A DNA stretch of 64,000 bases from Budorcas taxicolor (lineage: Eukaryota; Chordata; Mammalia; Artiodactyla; Bovidae): NCBI RefSeq assembly GCF_023091745.1, contig NC_068935.1, positions 21,807,775 through 21,871,774 of the forward strand. The letters run 5' to 3'. The notes under the pieces were generated by a model, which saw nothing but the letters and a program-made list of their open reading frames with translations, made no database searches and was not told the DNA's origin. How positions within the stretch are numbered: the stretch's first letter is position 1; every line of letters starts with the position of its first letter. The position numbers were made by a program, and so were the translations under genes. This document shows positions 19,920 to 30,956 of the stretch, piece after piece.

Positions 19920-21150
19920 TGTTAACTTTTTCTTTATTGTTGTAAAAAAGACTTAACTTAAGATCTATCCTTGTAATAAATTTTAAGTGTATACTTTAAC
20001 TATAGGTACTATATTCTACAGCAGATCTCTAGAACTTGTTCATCTTGTATGAAAAGTGAAAGTCACTCAGTCGTGTCCAACTCTTTGCGATCCCATGTAC
20101 TATATAGTCCACGCAACTTTCCAGGACAGAATACTGGAGTGGGTAGCTGTTCCCTTCTCCAGAGGATCTTCCCAACCCAGGGATAGAACCTCCCGCATTG
20201 CAGGTGGATTCTTTACCAGCTGAGTCACCAGGGAAGCCCAAGAATACTGGAGTGGGTAGCCTTTCCTTCTCCAGGAGATCTTCCCGACCCAAGAATGGAA
20301 CTGGGGTCTCCTGCAGTGCAGATAGATTCTTTACCAGCTGAGCTATCCCCGCTGAATAACAATGCCCTATTGCCTCCTGCTTCCAGCACCAGGAAACCAC
20401 CATTCTTCTCTCTGTTTCTATGACTTTGCCTATTTTCCCTCATATAAGTGGAATCAATCATACAGTATTTGCCCTTCTGTGACTGGCTTGTTTCAGTTGG
20501 CATAATGCCCTCCAATTTTATCCATGTCGTTGCATGGCAGGATTTCCTTTTTAAAACTGGATAATATTCCATTTTGTAAAAATATATTACAAATTTTTTA
20601 TCCATTCATCTGTCAGTGGACACAGATTGTTTTCAGATCTTGGCTATTGTGAGTAATGCTGCTATATCTCTTTAACACACTGATTTCATTTCCTCCAGAT
20701 ATATATCCTGACGTGGGATTGCTGGGTCACAGAATAATTGTATTTTTAATTTTTTGAGTATCCTTTATACTATTTTCCATAATGTTTGTACCAATTTACA
20801 TTCCCACCTATAGTATACAAGGGTTCCCTTTTTATCCACATCTTCACCAACACCTGTTAAAAAATTATCTTTTTAATAACAGCCATCCTAACAGATATGA
20901 GGTCTTATCTCCCTGTGTTTTTGATTTCCATTTCCTTGTTGATCAGTGATGTTGAATAATCTCTTCATGAACCTATTGACCATTTGTACATATATTTTTG
21001 ATAAATGCCTATTTGAGACATTTGCTATTGAGTTGTTGGAGTTTATTAAATATTTTGGATAATATCACCTTTACAAATATAGGGATTGCAAATATTTTCT
21101 ACCAAACCGCAGATTGCATTATCATTTTGCAGTTGTTTCCTTTGCTGTGC
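19920..21150 (-). mobile_element. Old mammalian L1 3' UTR and ORF2 end
   Basis: Antisense L1 3' region: '...tctttattgttgtaaaaaagactta...ctccagaa'-like start. After the SINE it continues '...gcttccagcaccaggaaaccaccattcttctctctgtttctatgactttgcc', 'cataagtggaatcaatcatacagtatttgcccttctgtgactggcttg', 'ggctattgtgagtaatgctgctat' and 'acattcccacctatagtatacaaggg'. Fully decayed. Confidence 0.8.
20044..20350 (-). mobile_element. Bov-tA SINE with duplicated head
   Basis: Antisense. Order on the plus strand: Bov-A body (GTCGTGTCCAACTCTTTGCG), tRNA-derived head (ATTGCAGGTGGATTCTTTACCAGCTGAGTCACCAGGGAAGCCC), a partial body again (AAGAATACTGGAGTGGGTAGCC), then a second head (CAGTGCAGATAGATTCTTTACC). The same arrangement is seen at 63535-63838 and, partly, at 30757-30956, so it is a subfamily structure. 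No clear duplication found. Confidence 0.88.
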
Positions 21151-21960
21151 AGTATAACATGTCTTTATATAAAATGCATTTTTCGAACAGCCTGAGAAAC
21201 ACTGAACAGAATGTCTGACACTTAGCATAATGTTAGGAGGCTTTAGCCACTTCACCTCCACTCAGAAAATTAATGGAAATTTAGGATGTAGATAGACTGT
21301 GAGTAAATTCTTAAGTATAAATGAAATAAATTATAAATTTATTGAGTGGTTAAGATACATATCCCTTCAGAATTTGGCATCATATGTTATAGTATACTGC
21401 TGTAGTATAACTTTGGGGAAAAGTAATGATTGTAATAAGTTTTAACAACAATCTCTGCATAATCATTAATTACATGATTTTCCATTAGTAGCATAGGACA
21501 TAGGATAGGCTGTAACATTGGTTCCCAGAGCCTACTGTGAAAAGTTGAGGAAAGGGAATTAAGAATGGCTACCAGAATCAGTGTAAAAGAAAGGATATTT
21601 ATATAAATTTTACTGCCACGCAGACAAAGCAGTCTGGTACCAGAGTAGGAAGCTCACCATATTTTGTCTCTCCATAATAGGGTCTGATATTATCTGATAT
21701 TTTCTTACTATTAGAGGATCTTCTTTGTAATGTACTCTTGCAGCCTGGACCTTAAAGGTAGGGTAAAAGCAAGGATCCAGCACTTTCCCTTTTTTTTAAA
21801 CCTCTACTCCATTATACTAATTCCTCTCTCCTTCCTTGACTTTACCCTCTCCTTTCAGTCTTTTCACCTTTCTTCCTCCTTCCTTCTTGTACTCTCCACT
21901 GTCTTTATCTTCTACTGCTTGCTATTCATTCTGGCAATACTTAAACCATTTATCTTAACC
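21151..21960. other. Unassigned sequence
   Basis: No gene seen. A pyrimidine-rich block at 21780-21960 precedes the SINE. The 85-codon Leu/Phe-rich frame across it (21730-21987) looks like composition, not a gene. Confidence 0.35.
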
Positions 21961-21972
21961 CTTATGAAGGTA

Positions 21973-22185
21973 GGACTTCCCTTATAGTTCAGTTGGTAAA
22001 GAATCTGCCTGCAGTGCAGGAGACCGGGGTTTGATCCCTGGGTTGGGAAGATCCCCTGGAGAAGCAAATCGCAACCACTCCAGTATCCTTGCCTGGAAAA
22101 TATCATGGACAGAGGAGCCTGGTGTGCTGCAGTCCATGGGGTTACAGAGTCGGGCACGACTGAGCGACTAGCACACACTTACTTA
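21973..22185 (+). mobile_element. Bov-tA SINE with 12 bp duplication
   Basis: GGACTTCCCTTATAGTTCAG head, GGGTTTGATCCC block and full body to GGGCACGACTGAGCGACTAG. Short tail ACTTACTTA. Perfect 12 bp duplication CTTATGAAGGTA at 21961-21972 and 22186-22197. Confidence 0.96.
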
Positions 22186-22924
22186 CTTATGAAGGTAAAT
22201 GTGAAGAGGCATAATCTCAATGAACCCTAAGAGCTAAAGAATTGTTTTTCAAGTGAAACAACACAGTTGTGACTTCCTTATCAATAGTGTGTCTATGCCT
22301 GATCTAGAAGTCCTAGCATATAAAGAAATAAACTTTAGGAATTACTTACAGAGAAACACATCTGGAGTGTTGAAAGGGTAACAGGCAGGAAGGCCAGGGG
22401 TCTCCAAACGGAGGAGATAGGCTGCAAGTGTCAGACATTTTTCTCTCTCTTAAGCGGCAGGAGGAAACAAACTAGAGATATTTTCCCCCTTCTATATACA
22501 AATTTAAAAGGAGGTTTCTCTTAAAATGCTGTGTTGCCATAATGACACCTGGTTTCACCAGAAGTTAACTATTCTCAAACCTAGAGATAACCAATGCATT
22601 TTTCTTATGGAAATGTTTGTCTTAAGCTATGTTAATGTACTATGCATTTACCCCAGAGTCTGTCTTCAAGTTGGTTCCGCCTAATGGCTCAGAACCTACT
22701 TGACAAACCAGTATGTTATACTCAGATATTGTTTCCCTAATCTATGTAACCGAAACTATTTGTTTGGTAATCTGCCCTTCTACAAGGTTCAAGTTAATCA
22801 TTTTATGGCCTGGGATGAATTGTCTGGTGCCAAGATTATCCCAAAATGCATCTTATGGATGAGGGGCCTGGTGCCATTCTGAATTTTAAGACATTCCTTT
22901 CTTTCATTAACAGACTGCTAGTGA

Positions 22925-22932
22925 CTATATAA
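22925..22932 (+). promoter_or_regulatory. LTR TATA box
   Basis: CTATATAA in a GC-mixed context, 94 bases before the LTR polyadenylation signal, as expected for the U3/R boundary region of a retroviral LTR. It could start cryptic sense transcripts, but activity is not shown. Confidence 0.7.
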
Positions 22933-23019
22933 CATCCAGCTGAAGACTAGCAGGGGAGTACTGTTTCTGCCCCCTTCTGATGCCTATGTCAGAAGCTTTC
23001 TCTATCTCCTTTATACTTT

Positions 23020-23025
23020 AATAAA
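23020..23025 (+). terminator. LTR polyadenylation signal
   Basis: AATAAA followed after about 15 bases by CAGAAGCTCTGAGC and the U5 segment. Position fits the R region of the LTR. Confidence 0.7.
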
Positions 23026-23139
23026 ACTTTATTACACAGAAGCTCTGAGCAGTCAAGCCTCGTCTCTGGCCCCGGATTGAATTCTCTTCCTCCGGAGGCC
23101 AAGAATCCCGGCGTCTTTTCGTTCAGCAACAACCTTTCA

Positions 23140-23740
23140 TTGTGAACACCAGTCTTTCTGCATTGAATATATTGGGACCTGCAAATCATGGTGAGGGGAT
23201 TATATATATGGAATGTGTAGAATAATTTCATTTTAAATATAGATTATTAAATGTTTAATATGTTTTGATAAGGAAAATTTGTTTACAAAATTGAAAATAA
23301 TGACCAAATGACAAAAAATTCATGTATATGTATCATGGTATCAAAATGTTCACATGATACTGTTTTATAAAAAATAAAAAAAATTCAGCTTTTGACTTGA
23401 AAAAAAACAAAAACAAAAAAAAAAAAAGAAATAAACTTTAATATTCGGTATAGAAAACTCAGATGGCTTAAACTTAGCTTTAACTTGCTTTTTCACATGA
23501 CTAAAATATCCACTGAGTACATCCTCTCTTACTTCTGCCTCTTCTCTAAATCTTATGCTGACTTTTTTTCTAACCAGGTAGGCCACAGACACAAAGGCAT
23601 TGACTTTATTCTTTCAGCTCTGGAGAATAACTCTGACTTTGTAAAAACACCTCCAAAGAGTTAAAAATATATTATCTGAATTTTCTAATTTTCCCAGTTT
23701 TCCTTGTCACGGCTTCTTAAATACACCCATCATTTAAAAG
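23140..23740. other. Unassigned, with A-rich tract
   Basis: No gene seen. 23372-23427 is A-rich (AAACAAAAACAAAAA-type) and may be the tail of an unrecognised retroposon. Confidence 0.35.
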
Positions 23741-24350
23741 TGGACATTTAATTTCCAAATATATGTTTTTTTTAAACTATCTTTGATATTAATTTCTCAA
23801 AACTAATTCCTCATTTGAATGCTTTCTTCTCTGCAATCACCCTCTGCGTTTTTTTAGTCTTCGAACTTTATTGAGGCTTTCAATGACTAAGTCAAAGATC
23901 TCTCTATGCAAATGTCATATTGCACTTGAAAATATGTGGGTTATTTTCAGATATATTTTGATACTGATCTCTAACATAATTTGATAGTGATAAGAGAACA
24001 GACTGTATGATTCAATACCTTTAGACCATGAATTTTTTGCACTTTGTTTTATGTCCTTGGATATGTTCCAGTGTCTCCTAGTTTATAATCTATGAGAACT
24101 TGAATAGAATTTGTATCCTGTTATTGTGTGAAAATTGTATAATTCATAATTATGTTGAATTGGTTCATAGAGCCTTTCAGGTCAGGTCTACTATATCCTT
24201 CTAATTTTCTGTATATTTATTCTATTAATTTTTGAGAGTTTGATATTGAAACTCCAACTAAACATCTTAATTTATCTGCATAAAAAGTAATTAGAATATA
24301 TAATTAGAATATATATGTAGCTCTGTTCTGTATTATCTGTAAATATGCTG
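23741..24350 (-). mobile_element. Old L1 ORF2 fragment, antisense
   Basis: Diverged text of the antisense endonuclease-RT linker: '...aagagaacagactgtatgattcaatacctttagacc...', '...tgttttatgtccttggatatgttccagtg...', '...catagagcctttcaggtcaggtctactatatccttctaattttctg...gagagtttgatattgaaactccaac'. Probably two rearranged pieces. No open frame. Confidence 0.6.
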
Positions 24351-25121
24351 TCATGCTTTCAGAATTAAAAAAAATGAAAAAGAGAAAAAATACATATATT
24401 ATCTGAAATCTGTAACAGTGTTGCTTGGTATGAACTTTGGCTACTTTATTTACCTCTAATTTAATAGAATGTAGCTAATATATTTTTCGGAGTCTTCATA
24501 GGGCCTATAAAATAATATCAGAACATATGCTCTGAGAAAATTTGCTCATATGAGGGGGGGAATAAAATAGGTGGCAAACTTTCCAGGCATGGTCACCCAG
24601 GGTAAAATATCCATAGCCAGATTTATAGAAGTTCAGAAATCAGTAGATAAACCCTGAAGCTATGATAAGAATTTATTTTTTTTACAGAGGAAAAGAATGG
24701 CAATAACAGTTATATTTTTCCCCATAGCACTTTACAATACATTCTTTTTCTGTATCAAAACCCAGTGAGGGAAATTGTTATAAATGCTTAAAATGCTTTT
24801 TCAAGTGGAAAGCAGCAAAGGCCCATCTTATATCCTAAAATTTGAACTGAAAATTCTCAGGGGCTTTGTCAAAGTTATTCAAAACTGAATTAATATGAGT
24901 AGGAAATGAGCAGTGTTCTCAAATATCACTGATCCAACTCACATAGTTATAAATCTTGAGTTTGAGTATCTAAGAAGAAGCTCTATTAAAAAGCACTCCT
25001 TTTTTGAAAAAATCAAAAAAAGAAATGTACTATAGAGGCTTTTTGTAACATGGACGTTTCTAGGAAGATATTTCCTCCCATGTGGGGAGAAAAAGTGGCA
25101 ACCTGCAGGGCCTGCTTCCCT
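24351..25121. other. Unassigned sequence
   Basis: No coding frame or nameable repeat. AT-rich. Confidence 0.35.
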
Positions 25122-25133
25122 TTCTCTGACCTT

Positions 25134-25400
25134 GCTGCTAAGTCGCTTCAGTCGTATCCGACTGCATGTGACCCCACAGACGGCAGCCCACCAGGCTACC
25201 CTGTCCCTGGGATTCTCCAGGCAAGAACACTGGAGTGGGTTGCCATTTCCTTCTCCAATGCATGAAAGTGAAAAGTGAAAGTAAAGTCGCTCAGTCATGT
25301 CTGACTCTTAGCGACCTCATGGACTGCAGCCTACCAGGCTCCTCCGTCCATGGGATTTTCCAGGCAAGAATACTGGAGTGGGGTGCCATTGCCTTCTCCG
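25134..25400 (-). mobile_element. Bov-A2 SINE with 12 bp duplication
   Basis: Antisense dimer (GCTGCTAAGTCGCTTCAGTCG...GCATGAAAGTGAAAAGTGAAAG...GCCATTGCCTTCTCCG). Perfect 12 bp duplication TTCTCTGACCTT at 25122-25133 and 25401-25412. Confidence 0.97.
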
Positions 25401-25412
25401 TTCTCTGACCTT

Positions 25413-25799
25413 AGCTTGGCTCAATGCTTTTAGAGACCTGTCAGGAATTAGCCTTCAGGATACCTTCTGAAACTTTAGAGAGTTTACCAGAAATAATAAT
25501 TCTGCAACCATGTATAGTGCTTTTTAGAAATATAAATGTTAAACGAATTTGATTTTCAATTTGTGAACTTTTCTCTAGAGCTCTTTTATCTTTGGGTTCC
25601 AAGGCATTAAAGGTATTACCTAGGGGAAACAAACACCTATGCTACTACTTATCATGCATAACAATATTGCTTAATTAAAAAAAAAATCTGAGTCTGAGCT
25701 ATCAACTAGTGACGATGTGTGTGCTGTTATTATTCATGAGAAATTCTTATGGGGCAAATGAGCAGTAATGCTGATATAAGACTGTTTCTGGGACTAATC
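25413..25799. other. Unassigned sequence
   Basis: Nothing recognised. Confidence 0.35.
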
Positions 25800-26430
25800 T
25801 AATTCTACCATTCATTTATTTGTTTATTCAGCACCTACCGTGTTGCCAAGCACCATGTTAGGCATTAGGGATGAGGCAGTGAACAAGTCATTTTCAGTGT
25901 CTAACCTCTTGGTGTTTGTAGTTTCAATAATGAATGATTAATGTAATGCTAGGGGAATAACAGGATGCTGTGGGAGCATACAATCAAAGGGCTTAACCTA
26001 GTCTAGAGTAGATAAATATATCCCTAAGGAAGGGATGTTTAAGATAAAACCCAAAGGATAAAAAGAAGCTAGTTATATGAAGGGTCAGGGACAACATTTC
26101 AGGTAGCAAGAAGATTGTATGTAAAAAATTCTAGGCAAGAGAGGGCATGACATGTTCTAGAAACTGAAATCTATCATATTTGGCTGTAGTGTATGCTGTG
26201 GTATAAAGAATTTCAAGAGGTAGATAGAGGCTCACTTATTCAGAAAATCAGGAAGTTTGGACTTCTTCCTACCATTAGCTGCTTTTGTGGTTGTCATCTC
26301 TCTGATAAGAGTGTGCATCTTAAAGACATTGCAGCTACTTATTATGAGGACTGTACATGCTGCTTCAGATGGTGGTCTACCCTAATGATCATTTTGGGTA
26401 ATATTTGGTTAACATTATTTTTTTAGGGCT
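25800..26430 (+). repeat. Ancient dispersed repeat, third copy
   Basis: Opens with 'cattcatttatttgtttattcagcacctaccgtgttgccaagcaccatgttaggcattagggatgaggcagtgaacaa', a common start of an old mammalian dispersed repeat. It continues through 'aacatttcaggtagcaagaagattgtatg...gggcatgacatgttctag'. Probably related to 1538-2285. Family name uncertain. Confidence 0.5.
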
Positions 26431-26779
26431 AGTTTCCTTTTGAAGAAGATTTCATAACCAGGTTGTTAATTGCTATATAGAAAATAAAATTCAAACCTTG
26501 GAAATCTTTGGTAAAATTTACTCATTCCTCTTCTAATCTCAAGATATTTTTGTTTGCATTAATGTACATTTAAAGTATGTTTATGGTGTGCACAAACAAC
26601 ATTTACATTTTTTTACTTCTGACATTTACTTACAATTTGGCCATTCAATTATATGTGAATGATTAAAAAACTAAATATTTTATATGAGGTAATTAGTCAT
26701 GAGCAGGTGAGAATACAATTATTATTCTTTTAGCTGAACACCATCTTGGTGAATTAAAAAACAGTTAGTTATATAGTGT
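26431..26779. other. Unassigned AT-rich sequence
   Basis: No gene or repeat recognised. Confidence 0.35.
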
Positions 26780-27020
26780 TAGTCTTAAGAAAAGGTCAAT
26801 TAATACACAAAAATCAGTTGTATTTCTATACATTAGCAACAATCCAAAAACGAAATTAGTGTAAAAAAAAAATCCGTTTGCAGTAGTAGCAAAAAGGATC
26901 AAAAAGGGTAAAATATTTTAGAATAAATTTAACCAAACAGGTATAAGACGTGCACACTAAAACTTCAAAAGTTTTAAAAGAAATTTTAAAAGACAAATGG
27001 AAAGATATCCCACTTATATT
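26780..27020 (+). mobile_element. Old L1 ORF2 fragment, sense
   Basis: Sense L1 text: 'cacaaaaatcagttgtatttctatacattagcaacaatccaaaaacgaaatta...aaaatattttagaataaatttaaccaa...gacaaatggaaagatatccca'. This corresponds to the RT region after the FADD motif. Decayed, no frame. Confidence 0.75.
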
Positions 27021-27059
27021 CTCCTCTAGATCAGTTGCTGTTTGAGGTTTTATAATGCT

Positions 27060-27690
27060 TTTAGATCTATGATACAAGTTGAGTAAATTTTTACATATGG
27101 TACAAAGTATAATTCAAAGTTCCTTTTAGGTATGTGGATGTCAATTTGTTCTACTTCCATTTGTTGAATTCTGCCCAATTTTAATAACCTCAGTTTTTAT
27201 TATATTCAATCTGAAATATATTTTAAATTTCCTTATGAATTCTATTTTGAACCATGAGTATTTATAATTGAGTTGCTTAATTTCCATCTAGTGGTTCTTT
27301 ATATATCATTTTGGTTACTTTGTTTAGATATAATGCACATGCTTAATATTTATTCTAATAAAGTATATAATTCAGAAGTTTTTTTTTTTTTATTACATCC
27401 ACAAAGTTTGCCATCAGCATGCTAACTCCAGAGCATTTTCAACACCTCCAAAGGAAAGTCCATATTCATTAGCATTCATTTTCCATCACCCACTCCCTTT
27501 AGATTCTGGCACCTAATAGTCTACTTTTTGTTTTTATGGATTTGCTTATTCTGAACATTTCATATTAATGAAATTGTACAACATGGCACCTTTTGTAACT
27601 GGCTTCTTTTGCTTAACACAGTGTTTCAAGATTCATGCATTTTGTAGCATGTATCAGTGGTTCATTTCTTTTTGTAGCTGAATAATAATA
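27060..27690 (-). mobile_element. Old L1 fragments, antisense
   Basis: 27060-27360 resembles antisense ORF2 ('...gtatgtggatgtcaatttgttctacttccatttgttgaa'). 27395-27690 is an antisense 3' UTR ('...cacctaatagtctactttttgtttttatggatttgcttattctgaacatttc...'). The same 3' UTR segment occurs again immediately downstream in a second copy, so two old L1s lie in tandem. Confidence 0.65.
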
Positions 27691-27714
27691 TATTCACAAT
27701 GTTATACAACCATC

Positions 27715-27937
27715 GTGCATGCGTGCTGTCGCTTCAGCCGTGTCCAAATCTTTGTGACCCTTTGGACTGTAGCCCACCAGGCTCCTCTGTCCAAGGGATT
27801 CTCCAGGCCAGAGTACTGGACTGGGTTATCAGGCCCTCCTCCAGGGAATCTTCCTGACCCAGGAATTGAACCTGAATCTCTTATGTTTCCTACATTGACA
27901 GGCAGGCTCTTTGCCACTGGCACTGCCTGGGGAGCCC
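27715..27937 (-). mobile_element. Bov-tA SINE
   Basis: Antisense Bov-tA (GTGCATGCGTGCTGTCGCTTC...CACTGCCTGGGGAGCCC). The flanks TATACAACCATC (27703-27714) and TATAAAAGCATC (27938-27949) match at 10 of 12 positions and are a decayed target-site duplication, so this is an older SINE. Confidence 0.94.
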
Positions 27938-28380
27938 TATAAAAGCATCATCACTATCTAATTCTAGAATATTTCCAAGACTTCAAAATGAAACCTTATA
28001 CTTGCCAATTACTCTTTTTCTGCAATCTTTATAACCTACATTCTGCTTTTAATGGATTTACCTAATCAAGACATTTCATATAAGTAGAATCACACTATAT
28101 GTAGCCTCTTGTATCTAGCTTCTTTCACTTAGCATATTTTCAAGGTTTATCTACGTCATAGCATTTATCAATACTTAATTCCTTTTTATGACTGAATGAT
28201 ATTCTATTGCATATATATACCACATTTGTTTTTCCTTTCATCTGTTGATAGACATTTGGACTTTTGTGGGAACATATGTTTTCAATTATCTTGGGTATAG
28301 TCACAGGACAGAATGCCCATGTTATAGGGTGACTCTAAATTTTTGAGGAATTTATTCAAATTGTTTTCCATAATTGCATT

Positions 28381-29703
28381 CAGTTCAGTTCAGTCACTTA
28401 TTTGTGTCCGATTCTTTGCAACCCCATGGGTTGTAGCATGCCAGGCTTCCCTGCCCATCACCAATTCCCAGAGCTTGTTCAAACTCATGTTCATCAAGTC
28501 AGTGATGCTATCCAACCATTTCATCCTCTGTTGTCCCCTTCTGCTCCTGTCTTCAATCTTTCCCAGCAGGGTCTTTTCCAATGAGTCAGCTCTTTGCATC
28601 AGATGGCCAAAGTATTGGAGTGACAGTTTCAGCATCAGTCCTTCCAATAAATATTCAGGACTGATCTCCTTTAGAATGGACTGGTTGGATCTTCCTGCAG
28701 TCCAAGGGACTCTCAAGAGTCTTCTCCAACACTACACTTCAAAAGCATCAATTATTCAGTGCTCAGCATTTTTTATAATCCAACACTCATTCCATACATG
28801 ACTACTGGAAAAACCATAGCTTTGACTACACAGAACTTTGTTGGCAAAATAATGTCTCTGCTTTTGAATATGCTGTCTAGGTTGGTCATAGCTTTTCTTC
28901 CAAGGAGCAAAAGTCTTGATTTCATGACTGCAGTCATTATCTGCAATGATTTTGGAGCCCCCAAAGTAAAGTCTGTTATGGTTTCCACTGATTCCCCATC
29001 TATTTGGCATAAAATGATGGGACTGGATGCTATGATCTTAGTTTTCTGAATGTTGAGCTTTAAGCCAGTTTTTTCACTCTCTTCTTTCACTTTCATCAAG
29101 AGGCTCTTCAGTTCTTTGTGTTCTACCATAAGGGTGGTGTCATTTGCATATCTGAGGTTATTGATACTTTTCCCAGCAATCTTGATTCCAGCTTGTGCTT
29201 CATCCAGCCAGGCATTTCTCTTGATGTACTCTGCATATAAGTTAAATAAGCAGGGTGACGATATAGAGCCTTTACATACTCCTTTCCCAATTTTGAACCA
29301 GTCTGTTGTTCTATGTGCAGTTCTAACTGTTGTTTCTTGACCTGCATACAGGTTTCTCAGGAGGCAGGTCAGGTGGTCTGGTATTCCCATCTCTTTCAGA
29401 ATCTTCTACAGTTTGTTGTGATCTACACAGTCAAAGGGTTTGCCATAGTCAATAACACAGAAGTAGATGTTTTTCTGGAACTCTCTTGCTTTTTATATGA
29501 TACAACAGATGTTGGCAATTTGATCTCTGGTTCCTCTGCCTTTTCCAAAACCAGCTTGAACATCTGGAAGTTCACGGTTCACATACTGCTGAAGCCTGGC
29601 TTGGAGAATTTTGAGCATTACTTTGCTAGCATGTGAGATGAGTGCAATTGTGCAGTAGTTTGAACATTCTTTGGCATTTCCTTTCTTTGGGATTAGAGTG
29701 AAT
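28381..29703 (-). mobile_element. BovB LINE, 5'-truncated
   Basis: Antisense BovB from its 3' tail (CAGTTCAGTTCAGTCAC) to the start of the RT domain (TCTTTGGGATTAGAGTGAA). Minus-strand pieces include 29390-28773 (KEMGIPDHL-type RT block, GKGVCKGSISSPCLFN, YANDT in place of YADDT: the first catalytic aspartate of the motif is changed to Asn) and 28716-28390 (C-terminal region). Frame damage at several points. Dead and moderately old. Confidence 0.93.
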
Positions 29704-30452
29704 TTCCTTTTTTTATATACCTTTTTGCATTCCCACCAGCATTTTTGAGAATTCTAATTTCTCCACATCTTTGCCAACATTAGATGTTTTCCATTAAAAA
29801 CCTATAGCTATTCAAGTGAGTGGAAAGTTTCATGTAGTTTTGAAGTATATTTCCATAATTACTAATGATGAGTATCTCTTCATTTGTTTCAGACATTGTG
29901 TATTATTTTTGTAGAATTGTCTTTTCAAATCTTTTGCTTATTTAAAAAATTGATTTATTTATATTTCACAGTTGAGTTGCTAAGAATTCTTACTAGACCT
30001 TTCTCAAATATATGATTTGCCAATACTTTTTCAACTCTATGTGTTATTTTTATTTAGTTTCTTAATAGTGTCCTTTGGAATGGCAAAGCTGTTAATTTTG
30101 ATGAAATTAACTTACCTATATGTCCTTATATTGCATGTGCTTTTGGTATTATATTTAAGTTAATTATTGACTTTCCTAAGATAACAAGTATTTAAGCCTA
30201 TATTTACTTCTAAGAATTCTGTAGATTTAGGTCTCACTTTAAATCTTGAGTTAATATTTGCAAACAGTTAGACAAGTGTCCAAATTAATTATTTTGTCTG
30301 TGGATATTCAATTGTTTCAACACCATTTGGTGAAAAATAATATTCTTTTCCATTTAATTGTCTTGAGACCCTTGTTGAAAATCAGTTGACCATTAATATG
30401 AGAGTTTAGTTCTGAACTCTTAATTCTATCCATTCATTCCATCTATCTATCT

Positions 30453-30698
30453 GCTCTGCTAAGTCACTTCAGTCGTGTCCAACTCTGTGCGACCCCATAG
30501 ATGGCAGCCCACCTGGCTCCCCTGTCCCTGGGATTCTCCAGGCAAGAACACTGGAGTGAGTTGCCATTTCTTTCTCCAATGCATGAAAGTGAAAAGTGAA
30601 AGTGAAGCCGCTCAGTAGTGTCCGACTCTTAGCGACCCCATGGACTGCAGCCTACCAGGCTCCTCCCATAGGATTTTCCAGGAAGAGTACTGGAGTGG
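30453..30698 (-). mobile_element. Bov-A2 SINE with 12 bp duplication
   Basis: Antisense dimer (CTCTGCTAAGTCACTTCAGTC...TACCAGGCTCCTCCCATAGG). Flanked by ATCTATCTATCT at 30441-30452 and 30699-30710. The duplicated site is a (ATCT) repeat that is native to this L1 region, so part of the match could be repeat slippage. Confidence 0.93.
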
Positions 30699-30756
30699 AT
30701 CTATCTATCTATTAATCTATAATTATCACCATCAACTTATATATGATATACTCCAG

Positions 30757-30956
30757 TATTCTTGGGCTTCCCTTGTGGCTCAGCTGGTAAAAGATCTGCC
30801 TGCAATGCGGGAGACCTGGTTTCGATCCCTGTGTTGGGAAGATCCCCTGGAGAAGGGAAAGGCTACTCACTCCAGTATTATACCCTGGAGAATTCCATTG
30901 ACTAAGTCCATGGGGTTGCAAAGGGTTGGACACGACTGAGCGACTTTCACTTTCAA
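30757..30956 (+). mobile_element. Bov-tA SINE, sense
   Basis: Starts with a body remnant (CCAGTATTCTTGGGCTTCCCTTGTGGCTCAGC), then head, B-box-like GGTTTCGATCCC, body and end (GGACACGACTGAGCGACTTTCACTTTCA). It lies 58 bases from an oppositely oriented Bov-A2, so the two can pair. Confidence 0.92.

Larger units (their letters stand above)
22371..23139 (+). mobile_element. Solitary endogenous-retrovirus LTR
   Basis: 769-base LTR with the terminal inverted repeat TGAAAGG...CCTTTCA. It contains a U3 part, a TATA box at about 22926, a polyadenylation signal AATAAA at 23020-23025 and a GC-richer U5. Flanks GTGT (22367-22370) and TTGT (23140-23143) fit a 4 bp target duplication with one mismatch. 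No gag, pol or env sequence is nearby, so this is a solo LTR left by LTR-LTR recombination. The layout resembles class I (gammaretrovirus-like) LTRs, but the family is not certain. No protein is encoded. Confidence 0.82.

Noticed and set aside
22700..22882. 60-codon frame within the LTR
   Set aside because: Random frame in U3; no retroviral protein motif.
26193..26426. 77-codon Cys-containing frame, possible small secreted protein
   Set aside because: Lies in an ancient repeat, no signal peptide or conserved motif, and no splice or promoter support.
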